A DNA stretch of 64,000 bases from positions 120,133 through 184,132 of the forward strand of contig CAYTUV010000002.1 of NCBI GenBank assembly GCA_964441505.1. The letters run 5' to 3'. This DNA comes from Fen-1258 sp964441505. GTDB lineage: Bacteria; Bacteroidota; Ignavibacteria; Ignavibacteriales; Melioribacteraceae. The position numbers and the translations under genes were made by a program. The notes beneath the pieces are model-generated. The model worked only from the letters and a program-made list of their open reading frames with translations, ran no database searches and had not been told where the DNA came from. Numbering within the stretch: position 1 is the first letter of the stretch; each line of letters begins with the position of its first letter. This document shows, piece after piece, positions 18,271-26,683 of this stretch.

Positions 18271-19983
18271 TTAGAATAGTTCAATCATCTCAGAAAGTTT
18301 TTTGATACCGCCGGCCACATTATTTCCCAAATCGAATCGGATTACTTTTCTTTTATTTTCCTGCAACGCTTTGAGATCGCCTAATGCCTGAGCCTGAATT
18401 AAAGTTCCGAAACTAAGTGTTGATTCCTGTTTGCCTGCTTCTTCCGGTATTGCTACATCCTGTTGAATTTGTGATGTGAACTGAATAAACAATCCGTTAC
18501 CGGAATCCCCTTTGTGAAGTTGTCCCGTTGAATGCAGGAAGCGTGGGCCATAACCGACAGTAGTTGCAACTTTAAATTTCTTCTGAATTTTTGTTCTTAA
18601 CTCCTGTAGTGCTTTTGTTGTTTTGTCTTCCGGAGTAAGATAAGCTTGCAGTGAAAGATATTTGAGCGGTACAATATTTTTATTGCTGAGTTCTTCAAGA
18701 AATCCATTCAGTACGTCTTTTATGTTTTTTCCAACTACATCACCGTAAACCATAATTCCATTTTCTTTAACAATAGGATTGAGTAACGGCAATTTACCTT
18801 CCAGATTATACGAATTGATCATGGCACGGGCTAGTATTTTTGCCGATTCAACATTCGGCTGATCGAACGGCTGGATTTTTAATTTCCAGCTAGCTATTGC
18901 GGTTGCTAATTCCCATCTCATGAATTCGGCACCGAGATCATATAGATCGTTCCAGATAATTTCGAGAAAAGGAAAGCCCGCATCACGCAGCAACTGAGCT
19001 TTAGTATCGTTTGTTTTATCACCTTTCAATTTGATATAAACAAATACTCTATCTTTGGAATAGAACTCGGATGATTCGATAGATTCGCTTTCCACCGGAA
19101 GAATTCCTTTGCCATTCTTGCCTGTGCTCTCTGCAACAAGTTGTTCCAGCCATACGCCTAAAGGGTTAATCTGCCCGGAGGTTACCAATGTTACTTTATC
19201 AATATTTTTTTCTGCCAGGGTTCCCAAGATGGCCCCAAGCGTTCCGCTGATGCTCTCCTCTTTTTTGCTTTCATCACCCGCTTCCAGTGCGCGGGATAAA
19301 AGTTTTTCCACATCAATGCCCATCAGCGCTGCCGGCACGATTCCGAAAAGTGAAAGAGCTGAATAACGCCCGCCAATATTCGAATCGTTCAAAAATATTT
19401 TTCTGAATTTCAGATCTTCTGCCATCCGCTGAAGCCCGCTGTCCGGATCGGTAATAGCTATAAAATGCTTTGTCACTTCTTCTGCGCCGAGTTTGCCTAA
19501 GACAAAATTGTAAAAGTGTTTCATGAAAGAGATTGTCTCGATTGTTCCACCAGACTTTGTGGAAACAATGTAGAGTGTTTTGGCCGGATCATATTTATTG
19601 GTCATATTCAAAATCGCCCCGGGGTCGGTGCTGTCCAAAACACTGAGTTGAAGAGATCCGGTTTTAAAGCCATAGATATTCTTGAGAACTTCCGGTGCTA
19701 AACTAGAACCACCCATTCCAAGCAGGAGCGCATTTTCATATTTCTCGTTTTTAATCTCGCTAACAAATTTGTTTATTTCAGAGAGCGAGGCCATGGAATT
19801 TTCCGGGCTGTGAAGCCATCCAAGGCGATTTGAAATTTCCGCAGGACTATTGCTCCAAACAGTGTAATCTTTCTCCCAAATACGGTCGATAATTTTTTCT
19901 GCTTTCAATTCATTAATGGTTTCATCTACCATTTTTTCATAACCCAATACAGAATAACTGAAATTTTCACCTATTGTGGACAT
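18271..19983 (-). CDS. pgi: Glucose-6-phosphate isomerase (type found in Tal-Pgi fusions)
   Basis: 570 residues, cytoplasmic. SIS-fold motifs are clear: NALLLGMGGSSLAPEVL, IVSTKSGGTIETISF, and NIGGRYSALSLFGIVPAALMGID, which carries the PGI signature region. The C-terminal FLHSTGQLHKGDSGNGLFIQF has the catalytic-region histidine. The wording of these motifs matches the PGI half of bifunctional transaldolase/PGI proteins rather than E. coli Pgi, but no transaldolase domain is present. It interconverts glucose-6-phosphate and fructose-6-phosphate, so sugars released by the neighbouring mannosidase could be fed into glycolysis. A 73-base gap separates it from the mannosidase gene downstream. Confidence 0.92.
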   Translation of the reverse strand: MSTIGENFSYSVLGYEKMVDETINELKAEKIIDRIWEKDYTVWSNSPAEISNRLGWLHSPENSMASLSEINKFVSEIKNEKYENALLLGMGGSSLAPEVLKNIYGFKTGSLQLSVLDSTDPGAILNMTNKYDPAKTLYIVSTKSGGTIETISFMKHFYNFVLGKLGAEEVTKHFIAITDPDSGLQRMAEDLKFRKIFLNDSNIGGRYSALSLFGIVPAALMGIDVEKLLSRALEAGDESKKEESISGTLGAILGTLAEKNIDKVTLVTSGQINPLGVWLEQLVAESTGKNGKGILPVESESIESSEFYSKDRVFVYIKLKGDKTNDTKAQLLRDAGFPFLEIIWNDLYDLGAEFMRWELATAIASWKLKIQPFDQPNVESAKILARAMINSYNLEGKLPLLNPIVKENGIMVYGDVVGKNIKDVLNGFLEELSNKNIVPLKYLSLQAYLTPEDKTTKALQELRTKIQKKFKVATTVGYGPRFLHSTGQLHKGDSGNGLFIQFTSQIQQDVAIPEEAGKQESTLSFGTLIQAQALGDLKALQENKRKVIRFDLGNNVAGGIKKLSEMIELF

Positions 19984-20104
19984 TTATTTCTCCAATAAAA
20001 AAAATTTTAATCTTATTCACATTTTTAAATGCTCACTTCATGAAAGTAATGATTTAGAATTAAATTTGAAACGGGTATTAGACTTTGCAAATTTCTTGGT
20101 CATA

Positions 20105-20282
20105 TTATTTCATAAGTACAAATTTCTTTGTTGTTACTAATGGACCGGCGCTTAATTGATAATAGTAGATACCACTAGAAAGATTTGTCCCATTGAATTA
20201 TACCTTATTCCAGTCATCCGATTGGCCCCCATTAACGGGGTTTTTCTATTTGCACCTAAAACATCAAATATCTTTAGTGAGG
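20105..20282 (-). pseudogene. Frameshifted fragment of a T9SS C-terminal sorting domain
   Basis: Minus-strand translation gives SLKIFDVLG in one frame and LSSG.YYYQLSAG...TTKKFVLMK followed by a stop at 20105 in another, which is the end of a type IX secretion sorting domain broken by small indels. The DNA closely matches 21666-21850, the tail of another dead cargo gene. Nothing upstream is recognisable. The rest of the 501-base gap (19984-20484) shows no gene. Confidence 0.75.
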
Positions 20283-20484
20283 CCAGGAGTAAGTAAAAAT
20301 AACAACATGTGCAGTTCTTATTATTATTAAATTTTTTATCAATATAGTACAAAACCTTGCAGAGCACAAAATATTTTTTTTAGTTTCTTGCTAATATATT
20401 TTCAATTAATATGTAGTAAATATTTCAAAGCACTGCGGAAATAGCTGTACAATTAATTTATAGCTTTCTTAATATAAGAGAGAA

Positions 20485-21612
20485 ATGATCATGAATCTTA
20501 AGATCAAAATTATTGAATTAAAATTCAAAAATATTTTCCTGCTGTTATTTTTCTGGCTAATGATCGGTTATTTTCTTGGTACGCTAACTTTAATTTGGCC
20601 TGTCCGTTGGGCAACCAACTATTCCATAGAACAAAAGTGGTCACAATCTAATCAAGATTCGTTCATCAAAGGAATAATCGTTGTACTTGTGATTATCTCA
20701 TTTGTAAGCTCTCTTCTTTTTACAAAGGCATTTTTAAATGCAAAGAGTAGCATTAAGCAATATGTATTTGTTGCTGCACTTATTATTCTATCTGGGTTTT
20801 GCGTTTGGCTTTGGTCAAATCCAAAATTAATTCAATCCGATACACAAACATTGTCAATTATGAAAGAGAATACTGAATTTGTCTTCGGACCTTATCCAGA
20901 TGAATATGACCTTCAACGACTTAAAATAAATAATTTCACAGCCGTAATTAGTCTTTTGCACGAAGCTGTCGTTCCTTTTGAACCAAATCTATTAAAAGAC
21001 GAAATAGTAAATTGTTCCAATGCTGGAATAAAATTTATTAATGTTCCTATGTTACCGTGGATTAGTCAAAATGAAGCAGCTTTGCAAAAGTTAAAAGACA
21101 TTGCTCAGAATTTCAAAGGCAAATACTATATACACTGTTACCTTGGAAAAGACAGAGTAAATCTTGCTAAAAGAATTATCGAGACTTCGAACAGCGCTGT
21201 AAAAATCAACTCTGAGCTAAAAGCCAGGTCTATAACGGGCCTTGAAAAATTTGAAAGAGGAGAAATAATAAAATTAGATAGTGATATTTATTTAACACCT
21301 TATCCAACCGATGATGAATTTACCGGCTATATCTTGAACGGCTCTTTTAGAAATATTATATCTCTTTTTAACCCCGATAACTCAACAGACACCTTATGGA
21401 CAAATAAAGAAAGATTGTTGTGTCAAACTTTCAAAATATCCCTGCGGTTTTTTCCAATGGATGAAAATCAACCATCAAAAAAGAAATTTGAAATGCTTTC
21501 AAAAATAATTGCAGAATCGGAGCGGCCGATTCTTATTCATTCATATTTTTCTGATTCACCGAATATAAAAAGTTTTATCGGTTATTATAGCTCGATGAAA
21601 CTTACAAAGTAG
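20485..21612 (+). CDS. Membrane protein with tandem tyrosine/dual-specificity phosphatase-like domains, second one degenerate
   Basis: 375 residues. Three hydrophobic segments (about 16-40, 62-80, 91-110) anchor the protein. The first phosphatase-like domain (about 130-235) has the intact P-loop HCYLGKDR, that is C218-x5-R224. A second copy (about 265-370) repeats the layout: YLTPYPTDDEF...NIISLFNP mirrors VFGPYPDEYDL...AVISLLHE. Its P-loop reads HSYFSDSP, with serine for the cysteine and proline for the arginine, so it cannot be catalytic in the usual way. It resembles the small phosphatases found in exopolysaccharide loci. An ATG two codons later has slightly better spacing from AAGAGAGAA. 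It stands between two dead T9SS fragments and upstream of the YaiO-type export gene. Confidence 0.72.
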   Translation: MIMNLKIKIIELKFKNIFLLLFFWLMIGYFLGTLTLIWPVRWATNYSIEQKWSQSNQDSFIKGIIVVLVIISFVSSLLFTKAFLNAKSSIKQYVFVAALIILSGFCVWLWSNPKLIQSDTQTLSIMKENTEFVFGPYPDEYDLQRLKINNFTAVISLLHEAVVPFEPNLLKDEIVNCSNAGIKFINVPMLPWISQNEAALQKLKDIAQNFKGKYYIHCYLGKDRVNLAKRIIETSNSAVKINSELKARSITGLEKFERGEIIKLDSDIYLTPYPTDDEFTGYILNGSFRNIISLFNPDNSTDTLWTNKERLLCQTFKISLRFFPMDENQPSKKKFEMLSKIIAESERPILIHSYFSDSPNIKSFIGYYSSMKLTK

Positions 21613-21665
21613 TTGGTGGTGCCTTATATTGTGCCGGGATTGAAATATTTTTTAGAACAGCCGCA

Positions 21666-22160
21666 TTATTTTGTAAGCACGAATTTCTTTGTTTTCATGA
21701 ATGAACCGGCACTTAATTGGTAATAGTAGACACCACTGGATAATTTTGTCCCATCGAATTTTACTTTATGCCAGCCATCCGATTGATCCTCGTTAACAAG
21801 GGTTTCTATTTTTCTGCCTAAGACATCAAATATCTTAAGTATCACTTTGCTGTCGATTGGTATCTGATAGCTAATTGCAGTTTCCGGATTAAACGGATTG
21901 GGATAATTCTGCTCGAGCTTAAATTCTATTATTCCTGCTTCATCATCAGATTTGTTGGTTACTAAATGAAACGGAATATACCTGAAATTGTGTATGATTA
22001 ATTTAGCATCTTTTTGGCCATTCGGAGCTAAACTTTACATCACCCAAAAGTTAATGTAAGGTTTTAACTGATTTGGTGTTGGAATGTTTGAACCGCTATG
22101 AGTCCATTCATTCTTCAAAAGTATTTGTAGAATAATAACTATTTTACAAGTACATTTAAT
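21666..22160 (-). pseudogene. Dead C-terminal part of a secreted glycosidase-like protein with T9SS sorting domain
   Basis: Minus-strand translation ends with an intact sorting domain, KLEQNYPNPFNPETAISYQI onward to KKFVLTK and a stop at 21666. Upstream in the same frame is NEWTHSGSNIPTPNQLKPY, then INFWVM, then an in-frame stop at 22035-22037, then SLAPNGQKDAKLIIHNFRY. This resembles the end of a GH16-like concanavalin-fold domain (INLW...P.G...I..F), but that part is tentative. No start or N-terminal domain remains, because the YaiO-type gene begins at 22208. It explains most of the 595-base gap 21613-22207. Confidence 0.7.
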
Positions 22161-22207
22161 TATACAATTCTTTTAATCGAATAGTTCATTTATATGACGA
22201 GTATCCA

Positions 22208-23425
22208 ATGAGAAAAGTAACTATCTCTATCATTTTGTTATTTAGCTTTAGCCTTTTTGCACAGAATAAATTATCATCGGATGAACTTTTCATGAAAGCT
22301 AAGGATGCGGCTTTTAATCAAAGCAATAGAAAATTAGCAAGAGAAATTTGTAAAGCAATTTTAAAGCAGAGTCCTAATTACGCAGATGTTTCAATTTTTC
22401 TCGGGAGATTATATACCTGGGATGGTCTTTATGATTCTGCCCGGGTGGTTTTTTATGAAGTGATAAGGAGAGAGTCTTCAAACAGTGACGCAATTAGTGC
22501 TACAATCGACCTGGAATACTGGTCCGGGGATTCAAAAACCGCTTTGGAATTTTGCAATCTTGGTGTGGCAAAATATCCGAACTCAACAGATTTTTTATTA
22601 AAGAAAGCCAAAGTTTTGGATGATCTGCAGGATTATGATCAAGCGTTTAGCACACTGGACAAACTGTTCAGAATAAACAACTCAAATCCTGAAGCAATTA
22701 TTTTTGCCGAAAGATTGAAAGAAAAATTTAGAAAAAATTCAATCTCATTATCTTATGAATATAATAAATTTGATAAAACATTTGATCCATGGCACTTGGG
22801 TTCGATCAGTTATTCAAGATTAACACCGATAGGTACAGCAATTTTTCGAGTGAATTTAGCAAGGAGGTTTGAAGAAAATGGAACTCAATTTGAAGTAGAT
22901 ATGTACCCCCGTTTTGGGGATGGAATTTACTCTTATCTTAATTTTGGCTATTCAAAAGATGATATTTTTCCTTCACAAAGATATGGTGCATCACTTTACC
23001 TCAGTCTGCCATGGAGTTTCGAAATTGACGGTGGTTTCCGGATATTAAAATATTCTTCAGATATATGGATTTATACTGCGGCACTAGGAAAGTACATTGG
23101 AAATTATTGGTTCTCCTTGAGGACATTTATTACTCCGCAAGTTGAAAAAGCGTCTCACTCATACTCCTTACTGATGAGGTATTACCCTTCCGATGCTGAT
23201 AATTATTTTAGTCTGACTATTGGTACCGGTATTTCTCCAGAGGAATCATCGGTTGACCTATTGGGTAATTGGTTAAAATCTGACAAAATTGGATTGGCCT
23301 ATCAGACAAGAATAAGCCGGGTAATTTTGTTAAATCTATCTGGTGATTACAGTCGCGAAGAATTTATTGCTGGTGAATTTAGGCAAAAATTTTCCGGTGG
23401 AATTGGTCTCAAATTTTTATTCTGA
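22208..23425 (+). CDS. TPR plus YaiO-family outer-membrane beta-barrel protein
   Basis: 405 residues: a signal peptide (to about A18), TPR-like helical repeats (about 25-175; e.g. FLGRLYTWDGLYDSARVVFYEVI, KAKVLDDLQDYDQAFSTLDKLF), then a barrel of about 220 residues. The barrel begins SISLSYEYNKFDKTFDPWHLGSISYSR and ends FSGGIGLKFLF. This is the YaiO domain architecture. A periplasmic TPR scaffold plus an outer-membrane barrel is the layout of export porins in synthase-dependent polysaccharide systems (PgaA, BcsC, PelB and similar). The next gene starts 11 bases downstream, so the two are co-transcribed. The predicted role is polymer export or surface attachment. Confidence 0.8.
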   Translation: MRKVTISIILLFSFSLFAQNKLSSDELFMKAKDAAFNQSNRKLAREICKAILKQSPNYADVSIFLGRLYTWDGLYDSARVVFYEVIRRESSNSDAISATIDLEYWSGDSKTALEFCNLGVAKYPNSTDFLLKKAKVLDDLQDYDQAFSTLDKLFRINNSNPEAIIFAERLKEKFRKNSISLSYEYNKFDKTFDPWHLGSISYSRLTPIGTAIFRVNLARRFEENGTQFEVDMYPRFGDGIYSYLNFGYSKDDIFPSQRYGASLYLSLPWSFEIDGGFRILKYSSDIWIYTAALGKYIGNYWFSLRTFITPQVEKASHSYSLLMRYYPSDADNYFSLTIGTGISPEESSVDLLGNWLKSDKIGLAYQTRISRVILLNLSGDYSREEFIAGEFRQKFSGGIGLKFLF

Positions 23426-23436
23426 CCTCGGACCGT

Positions 23437-24603
23437 ATGAAAAAAATATACATCGTTCTAGCCGTTATTCTCACAATTCTAATTTCTATTTTACCTTTTA
23501 TTATGTACGCCACGTGGGTATTTCAACCCAAGAAAAAATTACAACTGGCCATAATTGATAAAACGGTTTTAACTATAGATGGCAACGAACATAAATCGTT
23601 GAATTGGATTCTCACCAATGATAAGTATTGCACACTCGAGAGGCAGTTATATTCAGTATCTGATGACTACTACGGATTCTTTCCGCAAAAAGATAAGAAA
23701 TATGCAGTCAGGGACTTTGAGAATTTTGATTCACTTATGCTCAAAAAATTCGTTGATAAGACTGATGCTATCTTCATGACCGATACTTATGGTTTATACA
23801 AGAAAGAATGGTTCGGCAGTAATCTTCGCAGCGAATATTCTCCATTGATATATGGAGGGACCTCGCAAAAAGAGATCAACTTATTAAAAATGATGAAGGC
23901 CGAGCACAAATTAATCATCTCTGAATTCAACACTATCGCCTCTCCGACGACAATGAATATTAGAGTACAGTTTGAAGCGATGTTCGGCTTGAAGTGGACT
24001 GGATGGGTTGGCAGATATTTTGACAATCTTGATACAACAATAAATAAAGAACTACCTGTCTGGGTAATTCGTGACTATAAAAATCAGCACAATAATATAT
24101 GGCCATTTACACGAGCCGGTATCGTTTTTGTGAAAGAGACCGGGCGTTTGGAAATCCTGGAATATAAGAGAGATCTTACTGATGGATTGCCTCAGATAAT
24201 ATCCAATAGTATAAATCAGAAGAGATTTGGAATTCCACAAAAGCTGAAATATTCATACTGGTTCGATGTGATGAAAACCAAGCGATCAAATAATGTAGTA
24301 TCAGTCTATCAAATCTTCTGCAATGCCAGGGGCGACTCTTTATTAAAATCGATGGATATTCCAAATCCTTTTCCTGCAGTAATTGAACACTACGACAAGG
24401 ATAGTAAATTTTACTATTTCTGCGGGGATTTTAGTGATAATCCGGTTGAATCGTTTCTTTCTCGATTTTACGGTATATCAAATTTTAAATGGATTTTCTT
24501 TTCTAAAAACGATCCTGCTGAACGAGAAAGTTTCTTCTGGTCATATTATCAACCGTTGGTACACAGAATCTTGAATAATTATCAGAATGAACTTAAAAAG
24601 TAG
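23437..24603 (+). CDS. Membrane-anchored protein of unknown function in the polysaccharide locus
   Basis: 388 residues. One N-terminal transmembrane anchor (about 4-28) precedes a soluble periplasmic domain. Features include KLQLAIIDKTVL at the start of the domain, DAIFMTDTYGLYKKEWFG, LIYGGTSQKEINLLKMM, and IISEFNTIASPTTMNIRVQFEAMFG followed by WTGWVGRYF. The alternating strands and turns would fit a Rossmann-like alpha/beta fold, perhaps glutamine-amidotransferase-like, but no catalytic triad is certain. I do not recognise the family. It is coupled to the YaiO-type gene (11 bases) and converges with the sulfatase-fold gene (21 bases), so a role in modifying or trimming the exported polymer is the simplest guess. 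Confidence 0.55.
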   Translation: MKKIYIVLAVILTILISILPFIMYATWVFQPKKKLQLAIIDKTVLTIDGNEHKSLNWILTNDKYCTLERQLYSVSDDYYGFFPQKDKKYAVRDFENFDSLMLKKFVDKTDAIFMTDTYGLYKKEWFGSNLRSEYSPLIYGGTSQKEINLLKMMKAEHKLIISEFNTIASPTTMNIRVQFEAMFGLKWTGWVGRYFDNLDTTINKELPVWVIRDYKNQHNNIWPFTRAGIVFVKETGRLEILEYKRDLTDGLPQIISNSINQKRFGIPQKLKYSYWFDVMKTKRSNNVVSVYQIFCNARGDSLLKSMDIPNPFPAVIEHYDKDSKFYYFCGDFSDNPVESFLSRFYGISNFKWIFFSKNDPAERESFFWSYYQPLVHRILNNYQNELKK

Positions 24604-24624
24604 CGATCTAAGTTTCGAATGAAT

Positions 24625-26634
24625 TTACTTTAATAATGTATCCGGTATTAATCTTTTTGTTTTAATCATTACATCATTTCTTTTTTTGAAATCAGAGAAT
24701 TCATTACTAATAACATTCTCGCTATAATTATCATCGATAGGCACAATTCCAAGATTATCAAGAATCCTGTATAACTTTTTGTCGGAATAAAAATAATCCT
24801 TAAATAAATAATCTAAGAGTTCATTTTTATTTCTCATTAACGGATAGCGGTGGGTATTTCTGAATTCTCGTGTTGTGTCCAACCCTGAACCAATAAAGGT
24901 AGATTGCGTTACTTCCTCCATCTGATAGTGAATGGAAAGAAATGGAAGCAAGGATGGAGTAACATCAAATTGTGATGATACCGAGGAAAATTTAGCTGAA
25001 CGTTTTAACAGCGGAGAATATATTATCAGAGGCACATGAAATCTATCGATTTGATCAATAATTGGAATCTCGGGCATACGATGATCGCCAGTAATAATAA
25101 ATATAGTATTCTCGAAGTCATCCCGCTTTTTATATTCATCTATGAATTCACGAACCGCATCGTCCGTATATAAGACACATGAGAGCATTTCCTTATAAGT
25201 CCTAACGGTATTTGATATCTCTGATCCTAACTTATTAGTACTGCAAATTTTTTCAAATTTATCGTGATAGTAATCCATATTTTCAACTATGAAAGGACTA
25301 TGCATTGATAAAGTGAGAAAGATATTAAGCTGATTTTCCTGTTTGACCTTTTCTATTATTTCAAAACTGCGTTTGAACAATTCCTTATCGCCATACCCCC
25401 ATGAGAATCCACTCCCGCCGGAGGGCATTTTATTATAACGATTCCCAAAATTTTTCTCGTCAATAATAAGATCAATTTTTTGCTTTTTCAAAAATTCATC
25501 CATCATATCAAATCGTGAATCTCCGCCATAATAAAAATGAGTTTTATATCCATACTTTTTCAGATACTTAATTAACGAAAAATGACTGGGCATGCTGCTT
25601 CCCATTTCCAGAAATCCTTTCTCACCAAACGGCAAAGAACCTAATAATGAAGGTAAGGCGGCAAATGTTCTTCCTCCGGTGCTAAGGAAATTTTCCCAAT
25701 AAAGACTCTGCTTAGCAAGTGAATCTAAGAATGGAGTAAAACTGCCCAAATAAGCATTTTCACCTGAATAACCTCTACCCAAACTTTCTATAATAATAAA
25801 AACAATATTTGGTTTTTTATCTCCCACGTTAAAATAATTTGATAATACATCTGGAGTATTCTCTTCATGGAGAAAGGGATAATTACTGTCTGTATACTTA
25901 ACAGATATGTCCGTGCTATCTTCTGTTTCGATGTAAAAACTATAGATAGGTTCGTCCAATTCTTTTTCGAAGAAATAAGAATACGTCTTTGAAGTAAAAA
26001 ATTGAGATTTATTTACAAAAGCAAAATAATCTGCCGTACTTGAGAAGTTTTCAGGTTGTGGATTTAGATCTGACACAAATGAGAATGTAATGACTGCCAG
26101 GAAACAGTATGAATACCCGAATGATTTTTTCAGTTTAATCCGTCCGAATAGAATAAAGATGAATGCTGATGCAATTATGACTGAAGCCAGAATAACAATA
26201 TTTACTATGGTTAATCCACCGGCGGAAGTTATTGTCTCGTTAATTTCAAAAAGCGAATATCCGAATAGATCCGACCCCAAAGGAATCTTTGATTTGGAAA
26301 AATACAAAACCAGCATCAGGCTAATTAATGTAAGTAATACCAGTACGATAATTAATAATATTTTTGCTGTAAGCTTATGGAATTGAAAAACAATTATGAA
26401 GAATGAACCGATTATCGCTGAAACATATAAGAATGTAACAAGATCATAAAAGAATATCTGTAATAAATAATTCAGCTCTATACTTCGGTGTAACATCGTA
26501 GGCCATATATAAATTACTTCATATGTTCTGATCAATAATATAAACAGCAACAGACCCAGAGAAACAGAAGTGAAATATCTTAGTCCAATAGCTAAATTTT
26601 CTTTAATTCTATTTTTTAGATTTTCTAATTCCAT
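24625..26634 (-). CDS. LTA-synthase-like sulfatase-fold membrane enzyme
   Basis: 669 residues. About five transmembrane helices lie in the first 185 residues, followed by a linker and a periplasmic alkaline-phosphatase/sulfatase-fold domain. KPNIVFIIIESLGRG gives the first metal-ligand glutamate (E283). STGGRTFAALPSL contains the nucleophile threonine (T323) used by lipoteichoic acid synthases and phosphoethanolamine/phosphoglycerol transferases. FIITGDHRMPEIP holds the DH metal-ligand pair. A threonine at the nucleophile position, rather than Cys/Ser in a CxPxR motif, argues against a true sulfatase. In this locus it probably decorates a glycan or lipid with a phospho-alcohol group. It is last in the minus-strand run with the GT2, HEAT and receiver genes. 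Confidence 0.82.
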   Translation of the reverse strand: MELENLKNRIKENLAIGLRYFTSVSLGLLLFILLIRTYEVIYIWPTMLHRSIELNYLLQIFFYDLVTFLYVSAIIGSFFIIVFQFHKLTAKILLIIVLVLLTLISLMLVLYFSKSKIPLGSDLFGYSLFEINETITSAGGLTIVNIVILASVIIASAFIFILFGRIKLKKSFGYSYCFLAVITFSFVSDLNPQPENFSSTADYFAFVNKSQFFTSKTYSYFFEKELDEPIYSFYIETEDSTDISVKYTDSNYPFLHEENTPDVLSNYFNVGDKKPNIVFIIIESLGRGYSGENAYLGSFTPFLDSLAKQSLYWENFLSTGGRTFAALPSLLGSLPFGEKGFLEMGSSMPSHFSLIKYLKKYGYKTHFYYGGDSRFDMMDEFLKKQKIDLIIDEKNFGNRYNKMPSGGSGFSWGYGDKELFKRSFEIIEKVKQENQLNIFLTLSMHSPFIVENMDYYHDKFEKICSTNKLGSEISNTVRTYKEMLSCVLYTDDAVREFIDEYKKRDDFENTIFIITGDHRMPEIPIIDQIDRFHVPLIIYSPLLKRSAKFSSVSSQFDVTPSLLPFLSIHYQMEEVTQSTFIGSGLDTTREFRNTHRYPLMRNKNELLDYLFKDYFYSDKKLYRILDNLGIVPIDDNYSENVISNEFSDFKKRNDVMIKTKRLIPDTLLK

Positions 26635-26683
26635 AAAATGTAGTGTAGCCTGAATGCTTTCGTATTAATAAACAGAAAATAAG

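Noticed and set aside
20152..20367. A 71-codon frame on the minus strand
   Set aside because: It is part of a frameshifted sorting-domain fragment shared with 21666-21850, not a gene.
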